A stretch of DNA of 57,651 nt from Candidatus Heimdallarchaeota archaeon LC_3 (lineage in GTDB: Archaea; Asgardarchaeota; Heimdallarchaeia; Hodarchaeales; LC-3). Under the pieces are notes generated by a model. It saw only the letters and a list, made by a program, of their open reading frames with translations. It had not been told where the DNA came from and made no database searches. The position numbers were made by a program, and so were the translations under genes. Location: NCBI GenBank assembly GCA_001940645.1, contig MDVS01000028.1, positions 1 to 57,651 of the forward strand, given 5' to 3'. Every line of letters begins with the position of its first letter. Within the stretch, counting starts at the first letter, position 1. Of the stretch, positions 18,158-26,330 are shown piece after piece.

Positions 18158-18371
18158 GATTTAACTGGTGTTAAGTCTTCTTTTCAGGATTGGAATGTAT
18201 CTATTTCCTTTTCAACATATTTCCTAAATTTTACTCTTACACTATTAATTCTACTTTTAACTTTAAGGATTTCCATGAACTCCAACAGCTGTTTAATATT
18301 AAAAATTAATTAACTAAAAAAAAACAAATAAAATTATTTTATTACAGAAAAAGATAATAGAGATTTTTTCT

Positions 18372-19310
18372 ATGAAATTAAAACGATATAAGAACAATCC
18401 AATTCTTAAACCGAATAAGAAAAACTGGTGGGAATCACAAGCGATCTTTAATCCTGGAGCGGTTTATAAAGATGACCAAGTTCATTTATTCCCACGTGCA
18501 ATTGGTGAATATGAGTCCTATATATCTCGACTTGGTCATTATATAAGCAGTGATGGTTTCAATTTCCAACACTCAAGTGATGATCCTGTTTTTGCACCCG
18601 AGGAAGAATTTGAAAAATGGGGTTGTGAAGATCCAAGAATTACCGAACTTAATAGGCAATACTACTTCACTTATACTGCCCTTTCGAAACCTGTCAAAGA
18701 GGGAGGAGGTCCACCTCGGGCAGCTGTTGCTTCAACAACGGATTTTATCAGTTTTCATAGATATGGGATTATCACACCTTCTGGTGCTGATGATAAAGAT
18801 GTGGTAATTTTATCAGAAAAAATTGATAATAAATTCGTCATTCTGCATAGGCCACATTGGGTGGGCGACAAATATGAGACAGATCGGCCAAGCATATGGA
18901 TTGGCTACTCAGATAAATTACAGGGCTTAGAAAACACTAAAGTGATTATAAAACCAGAACAAGAATGGGAATCTAAGAAAATAGGTGCAGGTCCACCCCC
19001 GATAAAAACACGTGAGGGGTGGCTCTTGATCTATCATGGAGTAGATGAAAACTTGGTCTACCGTGCAGGAGTAGCTTTATTAGACTTAAAAGACCCGTCA
19101 AAAGTTAAAAGTCGTTCTAACCAGCCAATATTAGAACCAGAAACAAGCTATGAAAAAATTGGTGACGTTCCAAATGTAGTATTTCCTGAGGGTGCGGTAG
19201 TAATTGATGACGAACTGTTTGTTTATTATGGTGGGGCTGATAAAGTTTGTTGTGCTGCTACTGTTCCTTTAGACGAACTCTTAGATTATCTATTGACATC
19301 TCAAAAATGA
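18372..19310 (+). CDS. GH130 glycoside phosphorylase (beta-mannoside phosphorylase family)
   Basis: A 312-residue five-bladed beta-propeller enzyme of family GH130. The conserved EDPRI motif at 86-90 carries the proposed catalytic Asp87; other family blocks are FNPGAVYKDDQVHLFPRA, GAGPPPIKTREGWLLIYHG and VVFPEGAVVIDDELFVYYGGAD. Family members phosphorolyse beta-mannosides such as mannosyl-glucose or beta-1,4- or beta-1,2-mannobiose to mannose-1-phosphate. It is cytosolic and follows the transporter genes on the same strand after 214 bp, so imported mannosides are a plausible substrate. A partial, diverged copy of its C-terminal half lies at 22.24-22.59 kb. Confidence 0.93.
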   Translation: MKLKRYKNNPILKPNKKNWWESQAIFNPGAVYKDDQVHLFPRAIGEYESYISRLGHYISSDGFNFQHSSDDPVFAPEEEFEKWGCEDPRITELNRQYYFTYTALSKPVKEGGGPPRAAVASTTDFISFHRYGIITPSGADDKDVVILSEKIDNKFVILHRPHWVGDKYETDRPSIWIGYSDKLQGLENTKVIIKPEQEWESKKIGAGPPPIKTREGWLLIYHGVDENLVYRAGVALLDLKDPSKVKSRSNQPILEPETSYEKIGDVPNVVFPEGAVVIDDELFVYYGGADKVCCAATVPLDELLDYLLTSQK

Positions 19311-19503
19311 TGTGGTATTTTAAGTTAAATTCAACCTTTAAATTAATTTGAAATCAAAATAAACCTAACTTTATTGAATCATCTAAAAAAAAGTTATTAA
19401 CTATTTATTCGTCGTCGTTTTCAGAAGCTTATATTTTATTAGCAACTTTGAATTTCCAACAATTCTCGGTTAGTCTCCTAAAAACTAAGGATGGTAATTA
19501 ACA

Positions 19504-21369
19504 ATGAAATGGTTGAAACACATAAAAATAAGTACGGGTATATTTACAACTTTTATATTATTATTACTATTGATTAGCTTAATTAATACACCAAATAATT
19601 CTGTAGAACCTGAAAAAACTACAATTTTTGAACGAAACTGGAAGGATATGATTGAAAATAGGCGACTTGCTATCAAGACTTTACCGACTTATGCAGAATT
19701 TTCAGTAAACGCAACCACATGGGAGGATTATGCAAATAAAGCATTTAATGATATATTAGTATATAATGCTTCTTGGACTAACCCAGAGGATAATTACGAT
19801 GACATAAAGGGTTTCCGACCCTACGTTAGTGGTACTGATGGGTATGGCGGTACTGCTAAAGTTCGTGATATTACTGAATTAATGGCAGGAATGGATGTAT
19901 TATGGCCCATGTATAGATATTTACAATTACATCCAAATTCAACCAGAGAAACAATGGTTAATGAATTCATTCAAGAACTTCCTAAATATTACAGTTCAAC
20001 TGTAAATCAATCTACTAATAGACCAGGTGGAACCATCCATGACAGTTGGTATTTCATGGAAAATTCAATATTGAAATATGGTCATTTATATTTAATTTCT
20101 AATATAAGCGAATTGAAAATACCTTATTGGGGTAGTCTTTTTAGTGGATTACAAGTTTCAAAAAATTATGATTATCTCTTACCACAGTTTATAAAAGTAA
20201 ACTTAGAGAAAACATCTGATTATTATAATGCTAACTATCCGTCCTTTGGATTATTAGCTTATAGTCTGATTCATGCCTTTGAATTAACCAGTGATACAAG
20301 CTTTTTAAAGACAGCAGAAATTGGATTACTTATACTGAGAAGTATATTACCTTATAAACTCATTTACGAGCCTCAAGAATTGGCAGCAGCTGTAGCAGCA
20401 TCAGCTCTTCTCATTAAATATGCTAATTTGTTACAAACAGATACAGATTTTGGTTATTTGGCACAAGATTTCTTTTATGCGCAACAGCAACTTCTATATT
20501 ATGATAATGGAAAAATAGACTTACCAAATTTTTATATAAGAGACCGTGCCTGGAGAGATGGTTTAAATACCCCTTATTATAATTGGCATGAAAAAGGTGG
20601 AATTAATGCTCCTGCTTTTAAAGAATCTGTAGAAAGTGTTATGTTTTGGGTTGATTATCTTAAGAATGTCTATTTTGATCAATCATTTAATGCTGAAGAA
20701 CCACTAAAGATTTTGAATCTTGTTAGAATAAAAACATTCAATTTTTTCTCACCAAATATCCCAGATTCAGAAGAACATGAATGGGGACCAACCACACTAC
20801 AATATATTCCCTATGAAGATATAGATTGGAATTATTTTAAACCAGGTCAAAATGGTAAAGAAATATATGGAGCCGGTGAAACTTTATGGAACTATTTAAT
20901 GTTTGAAGCATTAGGTATTTCCTCTGATAGAAATGCTTTAATAATAAATCTAAATATGTTTGAAAAAAACTATCCAGTAGCTGTTGAAAATAGAAGTTAT
21001 ATAATTTGGAATCCTTATGAAAATGAAAAGAATCTAACATTTACAATAAGACATACTTCGGGTTCTTATCCACTCTATGTCAACGGTTCGTTATACAAAG
21101 AATTACAATCAGGTGATATTTTTTCTATTGTATTAGGGGGAAGAAATTCTGCTTATTTAACTTTTAAAGAAGGAATAACTCCACCTGTTGTAGAAAGAAC
21201 TACACCAAGAATAATATCAGATGTATCGACATCAGTTGGGTTTTCAAGTAGTGGAGCATCTTCTTCAAAGACGTCTGAATCTATTCCTACTTTAGCAAGT
21301 TTTAGATATTTTGTAGTTCTTCTGGTTATTCCAATAACAGTAGTACTTAAAAGAAAAAGAAAAATCTAA
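19504..21369 (+). CDS. surface-anchored protein with probable (alpha/alpha)-barrel fold, unknown function
   Basis: A 621-residue protein with an N-terminal hydrophobic helix (residues 10-27) and a typical archaeal or Gram-positive-like C-terminus: a Ser-rich linker (about 570-595), a hydrophobic helix (about 598-616) and a basic tail KRKRKI. Between them lie helix-rich segments with conserved-looking aromatic residues (TIHDSWYFMENSILKYGHLY, AVAASALLIKYANL, RDRAWRDGLNTPYYNWHEKG), then a beta-rich domain at about 500-560. This looks like an (alpha/alpha)6 carbohydrate-active enzyme facing outward, but I cannot match it to a named family. Its position between two GH130 loci suggests it trims polysaccharide before import. 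Confidence 0.75.
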   Translation: MKWLKHIKISTGIFTTFILLLLLISLINTPNNSVEPEKTTIFERNWKDMIENRRLAIKTLPTYAEFSVNATTWEDYANKAFNDILVYNASWTNPEDNYDDIKGFRPYVSGTDGYGGTAKVRDITELMAGMDVLWPMYRYLQLHPNSTRETMVNEFIQELPKYYSSTVNQSTNRPGGTIHDSWYFMENSILKYGHLYLISNISELKIPYWGSLFSGLQVSKNYDYLLPQFIKVNLEKTSDYYNANYPSFGLLAYSLIHAFELTSDTSFLKTAEIGLLILRSILPYKLIYEPQELAAAVAASALLIKYANLLQTDTDFGYLAQDFFYAQQQLLYYDNGKIDLPNFYIRDRAWRDGLNTPYYNWHEKGGINAPAFKESVESVMFWVDYLKNVYFDQSFNAEEPLKILNLVRIKTFNFFSPNIPDSEEHEWGPTTLQYIPYEDIDWNYFKPGQNGKEIYGAGETLWNYLMFEALGISSDRNALIINLNMFEKNYPVAVENRSYIIWNPYENEKNLTFTIRHTSGSYPLYVNGSLYKELQSGDIFSIVLGGRNSAYLTFKEGITPPVVERTTPRIISDVSTSVGFSSSGASSSKTSESIPTLASFRYFVVLLVIPITVVLKRKRKI

Positions 21370-21371
21370 AA

Positions 21372-21802
21372 ATGAAGGTTTGTCCTTAGTGTCAAAGAAA
21401 AATAAATCTTAAGAGCGAATATTGTCCGATTGTGAGACTCCATTGATTGAAGAAGAAATCTTTAGAAAGACAGATGAATTATCTATTGGGCCAAGATCAT
21501 TTCCAGTAAAAATTGTTACTGGACTCATTGTTCTTGGTATTATTCTCGATCTTTACACGATATTGACTTCACAATATTTAATTGAAACGGAGATTATTTT
21601 TCTTGTTTTTTTAAATTTTCAAATAATTGCTGTGATAGGGTTTTTTAAAATGCAGATGTGGGGTTTTAAGCTAGTTATAGCTCTTTTTGTTTTTCTACTA
21701 TTATTGAATTTATTAGCAATTTCAATCATAGGCATTATTTATTCTGGAATTGTCTTATATTATGTTTATAACCACCAAGATGAATTTCGTGAAAAAAAAT
21801 GA
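21372..21802 (+). pseudogene. zinc-ribbon membrane protein with an in-frame TAG and a one-base frameshift
   Basis: From the ATG at 21372 the frame reads MKVCP, TAG (21387-21389), then CQRKINLKSEYCP. At about 21428 the frame must shift by one base to continue as CETPLIEEEIF and on to the stop at 21800. Restored, this is a CPxC...CPxC zinc ribbon followed by three or four membrane helices (LIVLGIILDLYTIL, IIFLVFLNFQIIAVIGF, LVIALFVFLLLLNLLAISII), about 143 residues. The open part alone starts at a TTG at 21422 without a ribosome-binding site. Two separate lesions in the ribbon make a decayed gene likely; sequencing error is the alternative. Confidence 0.75.
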
Positions 21803-21837
21803 AAATCTCCAATTGATTCAGGTTAATTTCAATAAAA

Positions 21838-21884
21838 TACGCCTTGTCATCAGCTTAGAAGGCTGGGATCCTATCACTAAACAA
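21838..21884 (-). pseudogene. tRNA-Gly(UCC) remnant lacking the T arm
   Basis: The plus-strand text TACGCC then GTCATCAGCTTAGAAGGCTG matches the intact tRNA-Gly(UCC) gene at 29757-29827 (TACGCC ... GTCATCAGCTTGGAAGGCTG ... ATCCTACCACTAGACAA). It has three or more substitutions, and the T arm between the two blocks is missing. The anticodon would read UCU instead of UCC. It is a dead tRNA fragment. Confidence 0.75.
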
Positions 21885-22062
21885 AAATATTTATTTACTC
21901 TTTAAACTGTGTTAAACTAGAAATAGTAATAAATCTCCTGTGTTGTATTTAGAACATTTTGAATGGTCAAAAGAGAATTCTTGATATGGAAGAAAATGAA
22001 CAGTATATATAGATTTTTGGACGTTAATAATTTAGTACATTTCTTGATAATTTTCGTATATA

Positions 22063-22590
22063 CAGACCTCAACATATAACCTTCGAAATGAAGGAGCAAG
22101 AGGGTTACTTAAAAGGAATATTACTAGGCATAGAAAGATTGGGAACAGAAATGTTCACATATTCAATACAGAAGAAATATGAGGTGTTCGGTAGGTAATG
22201 GTTCGTAAGAAATACAATACTGAAAAAATTTTCTGGCTGGTTATGAAGCCAGAACAAGAATGGGAATCTAAGAAAATATGGACGGGTCCACCTTCGATAA
22301 AAACACATGAGGGGTGGCTCTTAATCTATCATGGAGTAGATGAAAAGTTGGTTTATCGTGCAGGAGTAGCTTTATTAGACTTGAAAAACCCATCAAAAGT
22401 TAAATTTCGTTCTAATCAGCCAATATTAGAACCAGAAATTGGTGACGTTCCAAATGTAGTGTTTCCAGAGGGTGCGGTAGCAATGGATGGTAAACTTTTT
22501 GTCTATTATGGCGGAGCTGATAAAGTCTGTTGTGTTGCTACAGTACCTTTAGACGAACTCTTAAACGATCTACCAACTTCTCAAAACTGA
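22063..22590 (+). pseudogene. mosaic relic of a second transporter/GH130 cassette (MalK'-MalF'-MalG'-GH130')
   Basis: Four paralogous pieces are joined. 22063-22156 matches the TOBE region of the ATPase gene (RPQHITFEM ... LLGIERLGTEM versus RPQHVDVEI ... LLGIEKLGTEM). 22157-22198 matches the last codons of the MalF-type gene (TYSIQKKYEVF). From the overlapping ATG at 22198, 15 codons match the repeat-unit start of the MalG-type gene (RKKYNTEKIFWLV). From about 22244 the C-terminal 115 residues match the first GH130 (KPEQEWESKKI ... VVFPEGAVAMDGKLFVYYGG). The piece order K, F, G, GH130 fits deletions between two tandem cassettes. The GH130 part lacks the catalytic Asp half, so it is not an active enzyme, although 22198-22590 is open for 130 codons. 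Confidence 0.85.
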
Positions 22591-22915
22591 AATTGTGTTT
22601 AAAAACCATAAATTCTAATACATTAAATTTGGTTATATTAGTTAAAAAATGATTCCAAAATTAAGAAAGTCAATTAATAGATTAAAAGTAGGATATAAGG
22701 AATTTTTGATATAATTTTGAGTATTTAAGCAATTACGGATTTGTTAATTAAACTGAATTGGATTTTGTTATCTTGACTAAAGATCTATATTAAGAAGGGT
22801 AATTTAATTGAGGTCTTCAATAAAGAATCAGTTTTAATCTAGGACAGTCAACCAATCGTAAGATTTACAGGTATTGATACCTGAGTTTTTCGATTAATCA
22901 AGTAAATTATCAGAA
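22591..22915. other. intergenic, no gene seen
   Basis: AT-rich spacer between the mosaic relic and the convergent GH13 gene. I see no open frame, RNA gene or repeat in it. Confidence 0.5.
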
Positions 22916-24538
22916 TTAATTTGATATTATGATTATACAACCTTCATTGGGTCGCAAGACCAATATATTACTCCCTAATTCTTCTTGTCTGTCCAAATAA
23001 GTTGATAAAAGAATCTTTTTACCTTTAATTTTTACAATCTCTAATGATTGTTCACTATTAGAGAAATTCAAAGCGATTAAACAATGGTTTCTTTTAAAAA
23101 TTCGATTATAAACGAAACACGAATTGTTTTTTAATTTTTCAGATTTATAATTACCCAAACTGAGGGTTGAGTACTTCCTTCTCAATTCTATCAGTCGCTT
23201 ATATAAGGTCAAGAAGGAAAAGGGGTCGTTCATTTGTTTGTCAACATTTATAATTTCATAATCTTCTGAAATTGGAAGCCATGGTTTTTCTTCAGAAAAT
23301 CCTGCAAATTTAGAACTATCCCATTGCATTGGTGTTCGAAATGGATCACGTCCAAACCCATGTTGTTTGTGTTCCAATGGATCCTGCATTTTTTCAGATT
23401 GGATTTCTATATTATGCATCCCTATTTCTTCACCATTATATATAAAAGGTGTTCCCCGTAATGTAAGTAGAAGCATTGCAGCCATCTTAGCTTGTTGTTC
23501 TCCGATTCTCGAAACCACACGTGGTCTATCATGATTTCCTATTTGATAGTTTGGCCATGCATATTTTGGTAATAAATTATCATATGAATCAACAAAATCT
23601 TTGATTATAGAAGCCTTCCATGGTAAATAAAGAATTCTAAAATTCACCGGTAAATCAATAATTAAGTTATTTTCCTCGCCATAATATTTTATTAGCTTAT
23701 CAAGGGGAGTGAAATAATTAACTTCACCGATGCTAACGCGATTCGGATATTCATCTATTGTTGACCTGATTTCTTTTAAGATATCAAATCTCTCAGGTCG
23801 GTTACTACTATGAACATGCTCAAGTTTCTCATAGGGGGTATTCGTTTTTGGATTATAACTCTCACTTATCGGATCATCTCTGAAATCTTCATCTTTTATA
23901 ATCCAGCTGATCATATCGATTCTGAAACCATCAACTCCTCTATCCATCCAAAATTTTAGGACATTTGACATTTCTTCCCTTACCTCGGGATTTCTCCAAT
24001 TTAAATCGGGTTGACAGGGTAAAAAGCTATGTAAATAATACTGATTTCTACTTTTTTCGAATGTCCAGGCAGATCCTTGGTCCAAAGATATCCAATTGTT
24101 AGGAGGAGATCCATCAGATTTTGGGTTTTTCCAAATATACCAATCCTTTTTCGAATTTGATAAAGATAATCGAGATTCTTTGAACCACGGGTGCTGATCA
24201 GAACTATGATTTATTACATAGTCTAAAAGTATTTTTATATTACGTTTATGAGCTTCATTAATTAATTCATCAAATTCATCTAATGTTCCAAATAATGGAT
24301 GAATTTCTGTATAATTGGATACATCATACCCGAAGTCTTCCATGGGAGAAGAAAATATAGGTGATAACCAGATGGCATCGATTGCTAACCACTCTAAATA
24401 ATCCAATTTGCTAATTATGCCTTTTAGATCACCAACACCATCACAATTATTATCTTTAAAACTTCTGGGATATATTTGATAAATTATTCCTTTTTTCCAC
24501 CAAGAATCTTCAGAGTTCGTCTTAAAAGTAATTGTCAT
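22916..24538 (-). CDS. GH13 alpha-glucosidase (oligo-1,6-glucosidase type)
   Basis: A 540-residue glycoside hydrolase of the alpha-amylase family. The TIM-barrel motifs are in order: DYVINHSSDQHPWF (106-119), GVDGFRIDMI with nucleophile Asp208, SIGEVNY with acid/base Glu272, and GNHDRPR with Asp337. The long loop after strand three and the segment FGRDPFRTPMQWD are typical of oligo-1,6-glucosidases and related exo-alpha-glucosidases rather than of amylases. No signal peptide, so it cleaves imported oligosaccharides inside the cell and releases glucose. It closes the sugar island on the opposite strand. Fine specificity (isomaltose, maltose, trehalulose) cannot be told. Confidence 0.93.
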   Translation of the reverse strand: MTITFKTNSEDSWWKKGIIYQIYPRSFKDNNCDGVGDLKGIISKLDYLEWLAIDAIWLSPIFSSPMEDFGYDVSNYTEIHPLFGTLDEFDELINEAHKRNIKILLDYVINHSSDQHPWFKESRLSLSNSKKDWYIWKNPKSDGSPPNNWISLDQGSAWTFEKSRNQYYLHSFLPCQPDLNWRNPEVREEMSNVLKFWMDRGVDGFRIDMISWIIKDEDFRDDPISESYNPKTNTPYEKLEHVHSSNRPERFDILKEIRSTIDEYPNRVSIGEVNYFTPLDKLIKYYGEENNLIIDLPVNFRILYLPWKASIIKDFVDSYDNLLPKYAWPNYQIGNHDRPRVVSRIGEQQAKMAAMLLLTLRGTPFIYNGEEIGMHNIEIQSEKMQDPLEHKQHGFGRDPFRTPMQWDSSKFAGFSEEKPWLPISEDYEIINVDKQMNDPFSFLTLYKRLIELRRKYSTLSLGNYKSEKLKNNSCFVYNRIFKRNHCLIALNFSNSEQSLEIVKIKGKKILLSTYLDRQEELGSNILVLRPNEGCIIIISN

Positions 24539-24692
24539 GAAATTAACCTATTGAAAATATAAAAAATAACTAGAAAATTAATAAATTTTATTGATCTATG
24601 TCAAATCCAAAATGCAAAGTATAGACCAATTTTCTTTATTCTTACCTAAAAATTACCCAAACCGCTATTTCTTACGTGCGGAAATTCTGATC

Positions 24693-24776
24693 TAAATTCC
24701 TTTGGATGGGCCTAATGAGCTTCAAACTCATGGCCTCACATTTATCTGGCGTACTAACCAGGCTGCGCCATAGGTT
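24693..24776 (-). tRNA. tRNA-like element, unresolved (possibly decayed or interrupted tRNA-Ser(UGA))
   Basis: On the minus strand a D-arm-like hairpin (GGCGCAGCCTGGTTAGTACGCC, stem GGCG/CGCC, with the GG and A contacts of a D loop) is followed by an anticodon-arm-like hairpin: stem ATGAG/CTCAT and loop TTTGAAG, anticodon UGA (Ser). The spacing between them is about 12 nt too long. No TTCAA-type T loop follows, and no matching acceptor stem is found. It may be a dead tRNA, or a functional one with unusual introns. I cannot fold it fully. Confidence 0.3.
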
Positions 24777-24889
24777 AAGAGAAATATAAGGTTTTTGAAA
24801 ATCGATTGACATTTTAAAAATGATTTGGTTTTAAATCGTCTGAACAAAGAGTTAATATCTACTTATTCATCATTATGAAAAATATGTTT

Positions 24890-25825
24890 TTATAGAGGTG
24901 GTCTTGAGTCAGAGAGACATAGATTAACCAATTCATCTACCTTTGCAACTCCTGCACACATTACTGAGTCCGCTCCACCCCAGTATAATTTTATCGTGCC
25001 ATTATCCTCTAGTATTGCTCCACAAGTAAAAACTACATTATGAACATAGCCTGTAACTTCCCAAGGATCTTCTGGTTGGAGAATCCATCGATCGCTCACT
25101 CCTAGAATAGTTGCTGGATCTTCTAATTTATGTAGAGCTACTCCTAAGCGATAAACAGACCCATCCATTGTTGGAAAAACACCATGATAAATGTTCAACC
25201 AACCTTTTTCTGTCCGAATTGGAACTGCTCCGGGTCCAATTTTCATCTCATCCCAATGATATTTAACTGGTTTCATAACAACTCTAGAATCACCCCAATG
25301 TCGCAGATCAGGAGAATAACTAATCCAAATAGCCCATGGACTTATATCTGAATGAGGGCGGTCAAGTTTTACATATTTATCATTGATTTTTTCAGGAAAA
25401 ATTACCGTATTACGATAGTCAGCTTGAGAAATAAAAGCAATTCTTTCAACTGATTCAAAATCTACAGTTTTAGCTAATCCAATACGAACACCATGTCTAG
25501 AATAAGCACTATAGGTTATATAATAAGCTCCTTCAAGAGGAGTAAGACGCGGATCCTCAACTCCATACTCCTCGTACTCAGAAAAAATTGACTCTTTGGA
25601 GGGAATCATAAAGGGTTTATTTCGTGATGTAAAACTAAATCCATCTTCACTTTCAGCGATTCCAATAATAGACCTACCATTAGCTCTATGAGAGCGGAAA
25701 AGCATTATATATTTCCCATTGAATTTTCCTACAGCGGCGTTATGAACCGTTTCAACAGAATAGGGAATATCATCTTTAGTAAGAATTGGATTATTTTCGT
25801 AGCGTTGTACAAAGACTTTTTTCAT
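24890..25825 (-). CDS. GH130 glycoside phosphorylase, second paralogue
   Basis: A GH130 enzyme of about 311 residues. AGGAG lies 7 nt before the ATG at 25825, so that start is preferred over a GTG at 25840 that overlaps the ribosome-binding site. Family blocks: NPILTKDDIPY, FNGKYIMLFRSH, GVEDPRLT with catalytic Asp91, IGPGAVPIRTEKGWLNIYHG and KLYWGGADSVMCAG. It is much diverged from the paralogue at 18.4 kb, so a different mannoside (for example mannosyl-glucose or a beta-1,2-linked one) is likely, but I cannot decide. It is cytosolic. A spacer of about 350 bp with a tRNA-like element separates it from the GH13 gene on the same strand. Confidence 0.92.
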   Translation of the reverse strand: MKKVFVQRYENNPILTKDDIPYSVETVHNAAVGKFNGKYIMLFRSHRANGRSIIGIAESEDGFSFTSRNKPFMIPSKESIFSEYEEYGVEDPRLTPLEGAYYITYSAYSRHGVRIGLAKTVDFESVERIAFISQADYRNTVIFPEKINDKYVKLDRPHSDISPWAIWISYSPDLRHWGDSRVVMKPVKYHWDEMKIGPGAVPIRTEKGWLNIYHGVFPTMDGSVYRLGVALHKLEDPATILGVSDRWILQPEDPWEVTGYVHNVVFTCGAILEDNGTIKLYWGGADSVMCAGVAKVDELVNLCLSDSRPPL

Positions 25826-26005
25826 CTTGTGACTCCTCACTATTTTCTTTTTCCTTTAGAAGAAAAATCTATGGTTTATATCAGTGTTTTTTATCAATAA
25901 TAGGAAGAAAATACCTATATTCTTTTCTTGAATAAAGAAATTATTCTAGAGTTAGCTAAGAAAAAAGTGTTAATCCATTATGAATTTAAAAAAAAGAAAA
26001 TATTA

Positions 26006-26113
26006 TGGAGCAGGAGGGAATTTCATACTAATTCAGTTAACTGGAGTTAATATCTTGAACCCTCGGCCTCTTGATTGCAAGTCAAGCGATCTACCGGGCT
26101 GATCTACTGCCCC
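26006..26113 (-). tRNA. tRNA-Ala(UGC) with an intron in the T loop
   Basis: Acceptor GGGGCAG pairs with CTGCTCC and contains the G3-U70 pair that marks alanine tRNA. The anticodon arm is CTTGA, loop CTTGCAA, TCAAG, anticodon UGC. The T stem GAGGG/CCCTC encloses 41 nt instead of 7: TTCAA, then about 34 extra nt, then TT. The extra part folds into a hairpin (ATATTAA/TTAGTAT, loop around CAGTTAACT), as expected for an archaeal intron cut by the splicing endonuclease. The discriminator is A; CCA is not encoded. Confidence 0.9.
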
Positions 26114-26330
26114 ATAACTGTATTTACGATTTTTATGCGGTTTATCAGCAATTTATTATCAATTATTTAAGTTTAAAAAATTAAAACTACGTTAAGTGAA
26201 ATCATTTTTGTTTCATTCTTAAAATGATTAAAATGATTATTTTCTAAATTCATCGGATTAATCAAAAATTGTTCAATTAATAGTAATTCATATTAATTAG
26301 ATTATAAAAACTTTTTTTAAGTGTAATTTT

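Noticed and set aside
22198..22590. A third functional GH130 enzyme
   Set aside because: It has only the C-terminal half of the propeller, lacks the EDPR catalytic motif and begins with permease sequence. It is a relic.
24660..24790. Box C/D small RNA
   Set aside because: CTGA and TGATGA-like boxes are not in the right order or spacing; the hairpins fit a tRNA-like element better.
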